Shown here: positions 20,568-30,060 of the stretch, piece after piece
Layout of the letters: the number at the start of each line of letters is the position of its first letter
Numbering within the stretch: the first letter of the stretch is position 1
Origin: Gammaproteobacteria bacterium
GTDB taxonomy: Bacteria > Pseudomonadota > Gammaproteobacteria > Steroidobacterales > Steroidobacteraceae
Direction: 5' to 3'
Assembly: GCA_025357835.1 (NCBI GenBank)
Contig: JANYLM010000074.1
Coordinates: 1-64,000, forward strand
DNA: 64,000 nucleotides
Made by a program: the position numbers and the translations under genes
The notes under the pieces: model-generated
What the model was told of the DNA's origin: nothing
The model's input: only the letters and a program-made list of their open reading frames with translations
Database searches by the model: none

Positions 20568-20792
20568 TTTCTACTCCGGATTCGTGCGCGGAAGCGCCAT
20601 GGATCGAGCGCACCATACAAGAAGGGCCATTATTTAAGCTCAATTATAGTTCGCTCGGCGCAGGTCCCTCGTCGGTAACCGCCAGTCGTCCTTGTAGGAT
20701 AACGCCGACGTAGCAGACAGTGGCTATTATGTGCGAATCTGCCAAAGCTCGCGCACACACCTCACAGGAAACCGGAGGAGACCTACCGCGCA

Positions 20793-22745
20793 TCAGTCCT
20801 GCCTGCACACGTAGGCGTCCAGTTTGCTATGGGTGCGGACGGCATCTTCCTCGGTCAGCACATCGGTCGATTGCGACTCTCGCATGAGCCGTTCGAAATC
20901 CGCCGCGGGCAGGGGGCGGCTGAAATGGTAGCCCTGATATTCATCGCAGCCGACAGCCTTTAGAAAATCGAGTTGCGCCGGGGTCTCCACGCCTTCGGCG
21001 ACGACTTTGAGCCGCAGGCTGTGCGCCAGCGAGACAATGGCGCGGACGATGGATGCATCCTCCGGACGGCTCGCGATCTCGTCGATGAATACGCGGTCTA
21101 TCTTGAGTTTATCGATCGGAAAACGGCGCAAATAACTCATGCTCGAATAGCCGGTTCCAAAATCGTCCACTGAGACCAGCACTCCCATGGCGCTCAGATG
21201 CTCGAGAATGCTGATCGACTTCTCGGGGTCGCTCATGACGGCGCTTTCTGTGAGTTCGACTTCCAAATATCGAGCCTGAAGGCCGGCGTCATCGAGCGCG
21301 CGGCGAATGCTTTCAGCCAGCCCGCTGTCGCGAAACTGCGATGCCGACAGATTCACCGACACTCGCAGGGCCCGGACGCCGTCGATCTGCCAAGCTCGCG
21401 TTTGTCGGCATGCTTCGCGGATCACCCAACCGCCGATGGCGCCGATCAGACCACACTCTTCCGCCAGTGGAATGAAATCCGCAGGCGAGACAATGCCGCG
21501 AGTCGGATGCACCCAGCGGATCAGGGCTTCAGCGCTGCGGACTTCGCCGGTTCGCGTATCCACCTTGGGTTGGTAGTAAAGCTCGAACTGATTCAGGGTC
21601 ACTGCATTGTGCAGGTCGCTCTCGAACTGAACGCGATTTTCGGTTCCGACATCCATTGCCGGCGTGTAGCGGCGAAAGTTGCCGCGACCGTGCTGTTTGG
21701 CGCAATACATGGCGGCGTCGGCGTGTGTCAGCAGGGCCTGCATGGACAGCCCGTCATCCGGATACATGGCGATGCCGATGCTGGGGGAGACATATATGTC
21801 GATGGTGGCTATTCGCACCGGGGCCTGCAGAACATCCATGACCCGCGCTGCCAGTTCCGCGGCGTCCTCGGCGTCTCCTATGGACGTGCCGATCAGCACG
21901 AACGCATCGCCATCTAGGCGAGCCACCGTGTCGGCGGTGCGGACCACGGTGCTGAGCCGGCGCGCAACCACCTGTAGCAGTTCATCGCCGGCTCGATGGC
22001 CCAGGGAATCGTTGATGAGCTTGAAGCGGTCAAGATCACAGACCAGCACCGCGAAGGAGCGCATGTCACGGTCGGCATGGGCGATGGCTTGCTGCAGTCG
22101 ATCGTCCAGCAAGACGCGATTCGGCAGGCCGGTCAACGCATCGTGGGTGGTCAAATGCCGCAGTTGCTTATTCGCGGCTTCCAAGCCTCGCGTGCGCGTC
22201 GTAATTACCTGTTCGAGGCGCAACACATGTTCTCTGACCAGCTTGTCGTTTTCCCATTTTCGGCTCAGCGCAGTGGCGCACTGCAGGACCTCGATGGGTT
22301 CGGCGGGCTTGCGCAGCACCAGGAGCTTGTCGGAGTGGCCAAGCCTCTGCACAACCTCGGTCCAGTCGTAGTCCGTATGAGCAGAACATATGACGACTTG
22401 CACGTCGGGATCCACCGCCCACAGATGTTCGATGGTCTTTAGGCCGTCCCAGCCCGGAGGCATGCGCATATCGACGAAGGCCATCGAGTACGGCCGCCCT
22501 TCGCCGAGCGCCTGCGTCGCCATGGCCACACCTTCCTGCCCCTGATGCGCGGAGTCGATCTCGAAGTTCGGGCGCGTTGCGGCGGCGACGGTGTCACCGA
22601 ATAGATCCGCCTCCAATAAATCGAGGGCAGCTTGCGCGGAGTGCTCGGCCTGGGCGCCCAAAACCTTGCGGAAATCCAGATGAATGGCGGCATTGTCATC
22701 GATGACTAAAATGCGCCTCTGGCTATTTCCGGGGGAATTAGACAT
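20793..22745 (-). CDS. Response regulator with degenerate GGDEF and intact EAL domain (c-di-GMP phosphodiesterase)
   Basis: About 650 residues from the ATG at 22745, which overlaps the stop of the upstream kinase gene by 8 bases (ATGTCTAA). Domains: receiver (about 10-150) with VIDDN and the phosphoacceptor Asp92 in FVDMRMPPGWDG; GGDEF (about 205-365), where the signature reads DGDAF, lacking the first Gly and the catalytic Glu; EAL (about 375-630) with AEALIRW, NLSASQF, ELTESAV, DDFGTGYSS, LKIDRVFI and VAEGVET, i.e. all metal and catalytic residues. The expected activity is phosphorylation-controlled hydrolysis of c-di-GMP, with the GGDEF serving at most as a GTP sensor. The overlap with the kinase argues for a dedicated pair. 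Confidence 0.93.
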   Translation of the reverse strand: MSNSPGNSQRRILVIDDNAAIHLDFRKVLGAQAEHSAQAALDLLEADLFGDTVAAATRPNFEIDSAHQGQEGVAMATQALGEGRPYSMAFVDMRMPPGWDGLKTIEHLWAVDPDVQVVICSAHTDYDWTEVVQRLGHSDKLLVLRKPAEPIEVLQCATALSRKWENDKLVREHVLRLEQVITTRTRGLEAANKQLRHLTTHDALTGLPNRVLLDDRLQQAIAHADRDMRSFAVLVCDLDRFKLINDSLGHRAGDELLQVVARRLSTVVRTADTVARLDGDAFVLIGTSIGDAEDAAELAARVMDVLQAPVRIATIDIYVSPSIGIAMYPDDGLSMQALLTHADAAMYCAKQHGRGNFRRYTPAMDVGTENRVQFESDLHNAVTLNQFELYYQPKVDTRTGEVRSAEALIRWVHPTRGIVSPADFIPLAEECGLIGAIGGWVIREACRQTRAWQIDGVRALRVSVNLSASQFRDSGLAESIRRALDDAGLQARYLEVELTESAVMSDPEKSISILEHLSAMGVLVSVDDFGTGYSSMSYLRRFPIDKLKIDRVFIDEIASRPEDASIVRAIVSLAHSLRLKVVAEGVETPAQLDFLKAVGCDEYQGYHFSRPLPAADFERLMRESQSTDVLTEEDAVRTHSKLDAYVCRQD

Positions 22746-24396
22746 GGGCAGCTTGCGGCGGGCCGTGCGGGAGTTCGAGAATGAACGTCGCACCGCAGCC
22801 CGGTCCGGCGCTCTCCACGCGCAGCGAGCCGCCGAGTTCCTGAGCGGCGAGCGCTCCGCTATGCAAGCCGAAGCCGTGTCCGGAGGCGCGGGTGGTGAAG
22901 CCGTGGGTGAATAGCCGGGAAATATTTTCCGCAGGGATGCCTATGCCATTGTCAATGACGCAAATGCGCACACCGGCAGGTACGCTCTCCACCCGCAGCG
23001 TGAGAAGCTTGTCGGATCTGCCTGACTCGTCGCAGGCGTACTTGGCGTTGCGCACGAGGTTCACCAGAATCTGCAGCACCTTGTGCTTGTCGACGGTGAT
23101 CGGCGGCACTGTGCCGAATTCGCGTCGCAGCGTCACTCCGTGGCGCACAAAGGCGCCGGCGTTCAAGCGCAGACTGTCCTCAACCAGATCGACCACCGCG
23201 ATGGTTTCGGTGACGCCGCAGAGCTTGGCATAGCTCTGCTGCATCGCCACGGTATCCTTGATGTGTTCCAGGTTTTCGCGCAGCGATGCGAGTTCCACCA
23301 GCGTCATCTTTTGATCGCTGGTCAATTGCTCACCGAGCGAGGCCAGGTACTCCGGTATGCGCTTGCCGCGCTCGTCATGGGCGAGGAATTCTCCGACTGC
23401 GGTACCTTTCTCCTGCAGCAGTGCGGCGAGGCGGGACACGCCGGGGGCCTTGGATTGCTTGATACGCCCGATAACGAGACTTGCCGAGATGTTGACGCTG
23501 TTCAGAATATTGCCGACGTTGTGCAGCACATTGGTCGCGACTTCGGCCATGCCGGCCTGACGCGAGGCGGACATGAGTTGCTTGTGCACTCGTTCGAGTT
23601 CCTGGTCGGTATCCTTGCGGGCACTAATATCTCGTAAGAACTCAACCGAATACGCGGGAGCGGCGCCGGCTTCGCGCACCAGGGCCGTGGTCGTGCGTAC
23701 CCACAGGGCGCTGCCATCCTTGCATGAGTAACGCTTTTCGACGTCCACGACTGGGACCTCGCCGTTCCACAGCCGTTCGAGTTCAGTCGACACTCGCGCG
23801 ACATCCTCGGCGCAGGTGAAATCGCCGGTGGTGCCGTCCGCGAGTTCGTCGCGATCGAAACCCAGCATGGCGCAGAAGGCCTGATTAAACCGCAGGAATT
23901 TACCGTTGCGGTCGGCGTAGACAATGCCGAGCGGCGCCTGATCGAAGGTATTGAGAAATAGGGTTTCCGCTTTACGCAAATTGTCGCGCGCGGTGACTAG
24001 GTCGGTGAAGTCGGCGATGGTGCCGACCCAGCCGGACGTGCCGTCGGCGGCGACCACCTGTTCGGAGAAATGGCGGACCGCGCCGTCGGCGGTTAGAGTT
24101 CGATAGCTGTCGAATCGGATCGGGCGCGGTCGGCGGCAGAAATCCTGCCAGGCCAGCTCCATCCGCCGGCGATCGTCGGGGTGTACGCCCTGTGTCCAGA
24201 CATCGGGGCCGTGTCCGGGTTCCAGTGCGAATATGCGCCGATATTCGGTATTGCTGTAGGTCAGGTTACCGGCGCCGTCCGTGTGATAGATGGCGACCGG
24301 TGCGCTGTCCAGCAGGGCTGCGGCCGATATGCCCACGGGATGCGGCGCGGCGGCCTGCGCCGGCTCTGGCATACGACCGATTGATTGCAAAATCAT
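22738..24396 (-). CDS. Soluble PAS-PAS sensor histidine kinase with HNxxN box
   Basis: 552 residues with no membrane segment. Two PAS domains (about 25-140 and 145-262; FNQAFCAMLGFDRDEL is typical) lead to a kinase core. The phosphoacceptor region reads MAEVATNVLHNVGNILNSV (His292, Asn296), a variant box in place of the usual H-E/D-x-R-P motif and found in a distinct group of PAS kinases. The ATP-binding domain has LVRNAKYAC, DNGIGIPAENI and GHGFGLHSGALAA. Its stop overlaps the ATG of the REC-GGDEF-EAL gene by 8 bases, so the two should act together: a cytosolic signal sensed by PAS sets c-di-GMP hydrolysis. The ligand or cofactor of the PAS domains is not evident. Confidence 0.92.
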   Translation of the reverse strand: MILQSIGRMPEPAQAAAPHPVGISAAALLDSAPVAIYHTDGAGNLTYSNTEYRRIFALEPGHGPDVWTQGVHPDDRRRMELAWQDFCRRPRPIRFDSYRTLTADGAVRHFSEQVVAADGTSGWVGTIADFTDLVTARDNLRKAETLFLNTFDQAPLGIVYADRNGKFLRFNQAFCAMLGFDRDELADGTTGDFTCAEDVARVSTELERLWNGEVPVVDVEKRYSCKDGSALWVRTTTALVREAGAAPAYSVEFLRDISARKDTDQELERVHKQLMSASRQAGMAEVATNVLHNVGNILNSVNISASLVIGRIKQSKAPGVSRLAALLQEKGTAVGEFLAHDERGKRIPEYLASLGEQLTSDQKMTLVELASLRENLEHIKDTVAMQQSYAKLCGVTETIAVVDLVEDSLRLNAGAFVRHGVTLRREFGTVPPITVDKHKVLQILVNLVRNAKYACDESGRSDKLLTLRVESVPAGVRICVIDNGIGIPAENISRLFTHGFTTRASGHGFGLHSGALAAQELGGSLRVESAGPGCGATFILELPHGPPQAAHV

Positions 24397-24482
24397 TGGT
24401 CTGGCTTTCCCCGTTGCGGTGTTCTAGGTAACGCGATTGCGCCAAATATCGCTTTATCGGTACATTTTGGATTAATTGAGCG

Positions 24483-24492
24483 CCTGTACAGG
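24483..24492. promoter_or_regulatory. Palindrome upstream of the PAS kinase gene
   Basis: CCTGTACAGG is a perfect 10-base palindrome flanked by imperfect CGC/GCG arms, about 90 bases upstream of the kinase start in a 220-base gap. It could be an operator, or the top of a terminator for the GntR gene that ends at 24617. No poly-T run follows, so termination is less likely. Confidence 0.25.
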
Positions 24493-24616
24493 AGGCGAAT
24501 ACATCACACGTTGCAGGGTCAAGACAGCGAATTGCGTCGCAACAATGGGCTTCCGTCGAGCGCCAACCGATCCTGGCTCAGTGGGGGATGACTCCGGGCC
24601 CGGCTTAAGCAGGCCG

Positions 24617-25336
24617 TCAGGCCAAGAAATCGCAGAAACGATCGAGATGCATCGCAAGGTCGAGAGTGTGCTGCCGCGTGAGCCTTTCGGCCAGCTCGGT
24701 GTTGCGCTGCTCCACAGCTTCGATAATCTTCAAGTGATCTATGCTGGAACGAATCGCGCGCGCGTTCTGTATGACGGTTGTGCGGCGAATGGCGCGCACG
24801 TGGCTGAGCAGATTGCGAGTGGCATCCACTATGGCCTGCGACCCGCCCAGGGCGATGACGGCCGTATGAAATGCGATGTTGGCGTCGGAATACTCGCCCA
24901 AATGCTCCGCGGGCGGAGAGTTCTGAAACTCTTCGGACAAATGCCGCAGCGTGGCTATTTCCGCGTCGGTGGAGTGCAGCGTCGCGAGTCGCGCAGCCAT
25001 GGATTCGAGCGCCGCCCACATCTGGATCATTTCGATCATTTCGCGCTTCGACTTGCGAACGATGTAGATGCCGCGCCGCGGTATAGTGCGAATGAACCCT
25101 TCCTGCTCCAGTAGCGAAAGCGCCTCGCGGATCGGGGTCCGGCTCACACCCAGTGCCGTAGTGAGCTGTCGCTCATCCAGCCGCAGTTCCTGATTCGGGT
25201 CGTAGATGTCGGTGTCCGCGATGGCGTTCTTCAGCAGCGCGTAGGCCTGGTCGCGCAAACTCGTTGCATTCAGCGGCGCCAAAACGAGCGGAGCCGCTGA
25301 GGAAGTACGCTGTACCAGAGTGGCGATGGTGTTCAT
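24617..25336 (-). CDS. GntR-family transcriptional regulator (FadR/FCD subfamily)
   Basis: About 239 residues from the ATG at 25336, preceded by AGAGG; an ATG at 25363 adds nine residues. The N-terminal winged helix (about 20-90) has LRLDERQLTTALGVSRTPIREALSLLEQEGFIRTIPRRGIYI, the GntR signature. The C-terminal all-helical FCD ligand-binding domain (about 95-230) includes ALESMAARLATLH and FHTAVIALGGSQ. It is divergent from glycerate 2-kinase across 245 bases, so it most likely controls that gene in response to an organic acid such as glycerate, glyoxylate or hydroxypyruvate. The effector is inferred from context only. Confidence 0.9.
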   Translation of the reverse strand: MNTIATLVQRTSSAAPLVLAPLNATSLRDQAYALLKNAIADTDIYDPNQELRLDERQLTTALGVSRTPIREALSLLEQEGFIRTIPRRGIYIVRKSKREMIEMIQMWAALESMAARLATLHSTDAEIATLRHLSEEFQNSPPAEHLGEYSDANIAFHTAVIALGGSQAIVDATRNLLSHVRAIRRTTVIQNARAIRSSIDHLKIIEAVEQRNTELAERLTRQHTLDLAMHLDRFCDFLA

Positions 25337-25363
25337 TGGCCTCTTCGATGCTTCATGAGGCAC

Positions 25364-25581
25364 CGCTTTAGGCCGACGGCCCAGTAAATATTATAAGTCC
25401 AAGCGTTTGCATTGGTAGATCCTCAGCGGGCCCTCAATCAGATAGACCGCAACATTCACCCAGTGCAAGAGATTATGGTGCGTGGTTGAAGTGAATAGTT
25501 CGGCACCGCACTGCAGATATATTATATTACACGGGGTTTTTCCCTGGTTAAAAATCTAATCGGTGCCGTGATATCGCTTAC
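25364..25581. promoter_or_regulatory. Divergent regulatory region between GntR gene and glycerate kinase
   Basis: This gap is clearly more AT-rich than its surroundings, with an ATATATTATATTA run at about 25517-25529 suited to a -10 region reading towards the kinase. The 8-base arms CGGCACCG (25501-25508) and CGGTGCCG (25561-25568) are inverted copies flanking that AT block and could be GntR contact sites. No strong Shine-Dalgarno is seen before the kinase GTG. Confidence 0.35.
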
Positions 25582-26931
25582 GTGTCTGAATTCCAATCAC
25601 GCAAATCGCGGATTTACGCGCTGAACATGGCATTGCAAGGGCGTCGGCATCGATTCTCAGCCACACCCCGGGTGTTACTGCGGCAAATGTTCGATGCCGC
25701 TATCGCATCGGCGCAACCGGCCCTTTGCGTACCACCGCATCTGCCTAACCCGCCGCGGGGCCGGCTTATCGTGGTGGGGGCAGGCAAGGCCTCCGCAGCC
25801 ATGGCGCGCGCCGTGGAGGAAAATTGGTCTGGCCCCCTGTCGGGGCTGGTGGTCACACGCTACGGCTACGCCGTACCCTGCGAACGCATCGACATCGTCG
25901 AAGCAGCGCACCCAGTGCCTGATGCCGCCGGTATGGATGCCGCGCAGCGCATGCTCGAGCGCGTGGGTGCGCTTCACGAGGATGACCTGGTGCTGTGCCT
26001 GCTCTCCGGCGGCGGCTCGGCGCTGTTGCCGCTGCCGGCTCCCGGTCTGACCCTCGACCATAAGCAAATCGTAAGCCGTGCCCTACTGAGAAGCGGTGCC
26101 ACCATCAGCGAAATAAATTGCGTGCGCCGCCATCTGTCTGCCATCAAGGGGGGCCGGCTGGCGGCCGCCTGTCACCCGGCGCGTGTGCTCACTCTGCTCA
26201 TTTCCGATGTGCCCAGCGACCGGCCCAGCGACATCGCTTCGGGACCCACGGTGGCGGATCCCACGACCTGCGCCGATGCCCTCGCCATTCTGCGCCGCTA
26301 CGATATCGAGCCGCCGGGACCGGTGCGCGATGTCTTGGAAAGCGGCCGAGGCGAATCCGTGAAGCCCAGCGACCCGCGACTGATAGGCTCTGCCGTGCGC
26401 ATGATCGCCACTCCGCAGCTGGCGCTCGAGGCGGCGGCGTGCGTGGCCCGTGCCGCGGGTATCGCGCCGTACATTCTCGGTGACGCCATAGAAGGCGAGG
26501 CGCGCGACGTGGGCACGGTGTTTGCCGGCATGGCATTGCAAGTGGCGGAACGCAATCAGCCCTTCGCCGCACCCTGTGTGCTGCTCTCCGGCGGCGAGAC
26601 CTCGGTCACCGTACGCGGCAGCGGGCGAGGGGGACGCAATGTGGAATTTCTGTTGTCGCTGGCCATAGCGCTCGAGGGTCATTCAGGCATCCACGCGTTG
26701 GCTGGCGACACCGACGGTGTCGACGGCCAGGAAGAGATAGCGGGCGCCTGTATTGGCCCAGACTCGCTTGTTCGTGCATGGTCGCTTGGACTCAAGCCCC
26801 AGGAGATGCTGGCCAACAACGATGGCCACGGCTTCTTTACGGCGCTCGGTGACTCGGTACTCACCGGACCGACTCTGACCAACGTCAATGACTTTCGCGC
26901 CATACTGATAGAGGGCCTAGTTTCCCAATGA
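25582..26931 (+). CDS. gck: Glycerate 2-kinase (MOFRL/GckA-TtuD family)
   Basis: 449 residues. The family phosphorylates D-glycerate at the 2-hydroxyl with ATP, linking hydroxypyruvate/glycerate to 2-phosphoglycerate. Visible motifs: GRLIVVGAGKASAAMARAVE, VEAAHPVPDAAGMDAAQRM, LCLLSGGGSALLPLPA, VLTLLISDVPSDRPSDIASGPTVADPTTCADAL, CVLLSGGETSVTVRGSGRGGRN and ALAGDTDGVDG. These cover both the DUF4147 and MOFRL domains, and length is typical. A GTG start is taken because the frame opens there; the ATG at 25627 is an alternative nearer the conserved core. In serine-cycle organisms this enzyme consumes the product of HprA, whose gene lies 4.7 kb away. Older annotations call this family hydroxypyruvate reductase TtuD. 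Confidence 0.9.
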   Translation: MSEFQSRKSRIYALNMALQGRRHRFSATPRVLLRQMFDAAIASAQPALCVPPHLPNPPRGRLIVVGAGKASAAMARAVEENWSGPLSGLVVTRYGYAVPCERIDIVEAAHPVPDAAGMDAAQRMLERVGALHEDDLVLCLLSGGGSALLPLPAPGLTLDHKQIVSRALLRSGATISEINCVRRHLSAIKGGRLAAACHPARVLTLLISDVPSDRPSDIASGPTVADPTTCADALAILRRYDIEPPGPVRDVLESGRGESVKPSDPRLIGSAVRMIATPQLALEAAACVARAAGIAPYILGDAIEGEARDVGTVFAGMALQVAERNQPFAAPCVLLSGGETSVTVRGSGRGGRNVEFLLSLAIALEGHSGIHALAGDTDGVDGQEEIAGACIGPDSLVRAWSLGLKPQEMLANNDGHGFFTALGDSVLTGPTLTNVNDFRAILIEGLVSQ

Positions 26932-27085
26932 AGCGCAGCTCGCTCAATCGGCCGGGGCCGAGTTATGACTACGACCCCCGGGTAGTGGGTGAACCTAAGC
27001 GCTCGCATTATCTCACTAGGGTGCGAGTCACATCCGAGTTGCCCATAAGCAGCCAGCGCCTGGATTGGAAACGTGTTAAACGTAA

Positions 27086-28204
<1,119 letters not shown>

Positions 28205-28291
28205 TTTTGTGGCTGCGGGCTGGGGCCCGGCTGTGCCCAGGGGTGATCGAGGCACGCTATCGATTCACAGCGGCGGCGCCAATCCATTGTT

Positions 28292-29146
28292 ATGAAGGCT
28301 ACGATAGGGCCCTTATTGACGTCTTCCGTGAACGACTCATTGCTCGCGGCGCGGCATGCGGGCGAGGCAATGGTCGACTGCTGTCTCGATCTCGGCCGTT
28401 CCACCACACGAGTTTCGCTGCACCCTGCAGAGTGGACCTTTGATGGTCGGACGTACCCTTTTCTCGATGTGTGTAAGCAAAGAACCATTTATTACTGGAC
28501 GGCCGCTGGCTTCGAACCGATTGCGCGGTTCGCGAGTTCATTGATCAAGCTGATCCCCACTCAGTGGGGGGCACCGACTTTCGAAATCGACGGCATCAAA
28601 ATGCTCGCGACGTCACGGATGTCGCCATGGGTCGATGCAGGCCGCAAAGTCAGGCTCATACAACCGCATGGTAAGGTAATTTTAGATACCTGCGGCGGCC
28701 TTGGCTATTTTGCTGCGTCCTGCCTCGGCGGCGGCAGCGCACACATACATTCATACGAAAAAAATAGCGACGTGATCTGGCTGCGAAGCCTCAATCCCTG
28801 GTCGCCCGATAATCTAGAGAGTCACCTCGCAGCCAGCGCCATGACGCTGACGAATGGAGATATAGCGGAGCGCATAAGCGGGCATGCCAACGATTCAGTC
28901 GATGCAATATTGCACGACCCACCCCGCTTTGGTATCGCCGGTGAACTCTATTCCCAGCTGTTTTATAACCAACTCGCCAGAGTGCTCAAGCGCAAGGGCA
29001 AGATGTTTCACTACACCGGCATGCCAAACAAGCTTTCGAGCGGACGCGATTTGTCGAACGAAGTGGCAACACGGCTGCATCGCGCTGGGTTTACGACCGA
29101 ATTATGCTTTGATGGCGTATTGGCGATAAAAACGCGAAAAGTTTAA
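28292..29146 (+). CDS. SAM-dependent methyltransferase, COG2521-like (archaeal-type)
   Basis: 284 residues. A Rossmann methyltransferase core starts near residue 125 with GKVILDTCGGLGYFAASCL (motif I), IHSYEKNSDVIWLRSLNPWS and NGDIAERI (motifs II-III), then the catalytic-type motif DAILHDPPRFGIAGELYSQLFYNQLARVLKRKGKMFHYTG. HDPPR replaces the N/D-PPY of amino-group methyltransferases. This signature resembles the predicted archaeal methyltransferase family COG2521; the substrate is unknown. The N-terminal 120 residues (LHPAEWTFDGRTYPFLDVCKQ) look like a substrate-recognition domain. It lies 87 bases after mreB on the same strand. Confidence 0.75.
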   Translation: MKATIGPLLTSSVNDSLLAARHAGEAMVDCCLDLGRSTTRVSLHPAEWTFDGRTYPFLDVCKQRTIYYWTAAGFEPIARFASSLIKLIPTQWGAPTFEIDGIKMLATSRMSPWVDAGRKVRLIQPHGKVILDTCGGLGYFAASCLGGGSAHIHSYEKNSDVIWLRSLNPWSPDNLESHLAASAMTLTNGDIAERISGHANDSVDAILHDPPRFGIAGELYSQLFYNQLARVLKRKGKMFHYTGMPNKLSSGRDLSNEVATRLHRAGFTTELCFDGVLAIKTRKV

Positions 29147-29150
29147 AGAA

Positions 29151-30008
29151 CTAACGCACCTCGATAGTCTCGAAGACGCGTTTCATGGCATTCACGCGTG
29201 CGACATAGTCTCGGGCGTCATGATCGCCGCATCGCTCGCCCTGTGCCAGATGCAGCCCGCGGCGGACGTAGGCATCGCCCGCGCCTGCGCCGCAGAGATG
29301 GATCACGGCTGCCAGTTCCTGTGTGTGTTCGGGCGTCGCGAACTTCAGGTGATGGCGCTGCAATGCGCTTACGACACTTCGATCCAGATGGGCTGCGGTG
29401 AGTTGCACCGCGTGGGCAGGGATCACCCTTGTGTACAGGCGATTGAACCAGCAGGAATCCCAGTCGTTCCATGGGCCATCTTCCACCACGGTATGATTGC
29501 GGATGCAGTAGCGTCGCGCCTCGGCAAAGGTACCGTCGGTGATCTGGTACATCCCAACGGCGCTCGAGGCGGGGCGGTAAACATCGAACGGCCTGGGCTT
29601 AAAGGACCAACGCCAGTAAGTGCGCGCCACCGGATTGCCGGAGCCCTCGACCTGCGCCAGCGCCGCCAGCAGTTCGGGGGAAATTAGCTTTGTGGAATAT
29701 TTCTGGAAAAGCGCAGAGTACTGTTGCCAGGTTTCGGCCGGCGTCTTGTTGAGTGTGCCGCTGACAGGGAAGAAAAGCTCAGATGGCTTGCGCACGACCT
29801 GGTACAACCAGTTGACTGCCAGCCATAGGGCTGCGGCCATGGTCAGAACCATGAGAGCTTGCAGCAGCGGCGGCGCCCGCCTGAATGCGCGCCACGCGAG
29901 TCGCAGTGAGCGGGCATTCGGTAGGAGTATTGCGATGCGCCAGCGGCCGTGAAGTCTCTTGCGTGGCTTCCGCTGGACTTGTCGGCCGGTGGGTTGGCGT
30001 CGCTTCAA
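29151..30008 (-). CDS. Membrane-anchored transglycosylase (SLT-like) domain protein
   Basis: About 285 residues from a TTG at 30008, chosen because GGAGGAG lies about 8 bases before it; the frame extends upstream to 30158 without a ribosome-binding site and would overlap fchA. A TM helix (APPLLQALMVLTMAAALWLAVNWLY) is followed by a periplasmic domain with SPELLAALAQVEGSGNPVA (candidate catalytic Glu in QVEGSGN), SAVGMYQITDGTFAEA and CWFNRLYTRVIPAHAVQLTAAHL. These resemble the E-S-x-x-N and G-x-x-Q blocks of SLT-type lysozyme folds, though divergent. It lies downstream of fchA on the same strand, with which it shares no obvious function. Confidence 0.7.
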   Translation of the reverse strand: MKRRQPTGRQVQRKPRKRLHGRWRIAILLPNARSLRLAWRAFRRAPPLLQALMVLTMAAALWLAVNWLYQVVRKPSELFFPVSGTLNKTPAETWQQYSALFQKYSTKLISPELLAALAQVEGSGNPVARTYWRWSFKPRPFDVYRPASSAVGMYQITDGTFAEARRYCIRNHTVVEDGPWNDWDSCWFNRLYTRVIPAHAVQLTAAHLDRSVVSALQRHHLKFATPEHTQELAAVIHLCGAGAGDAYVRRGLHLAQGERCGDHDARDYVARVNAMKRVFETIEVR

Positions 30009-30060
30009 TACAGATACTCCTCCACGCCCCCACCGGGCACGACGCGGCCGCTCGTGGCCT

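Noticed and set aside
20568-20792. Possible small gene between the YXWGXW gene and the GGDEF-EAL gene
   Set aside because: Short frames lack ribosome-binding sites and motifs; the AT-richer stretch fits a promoter region better.
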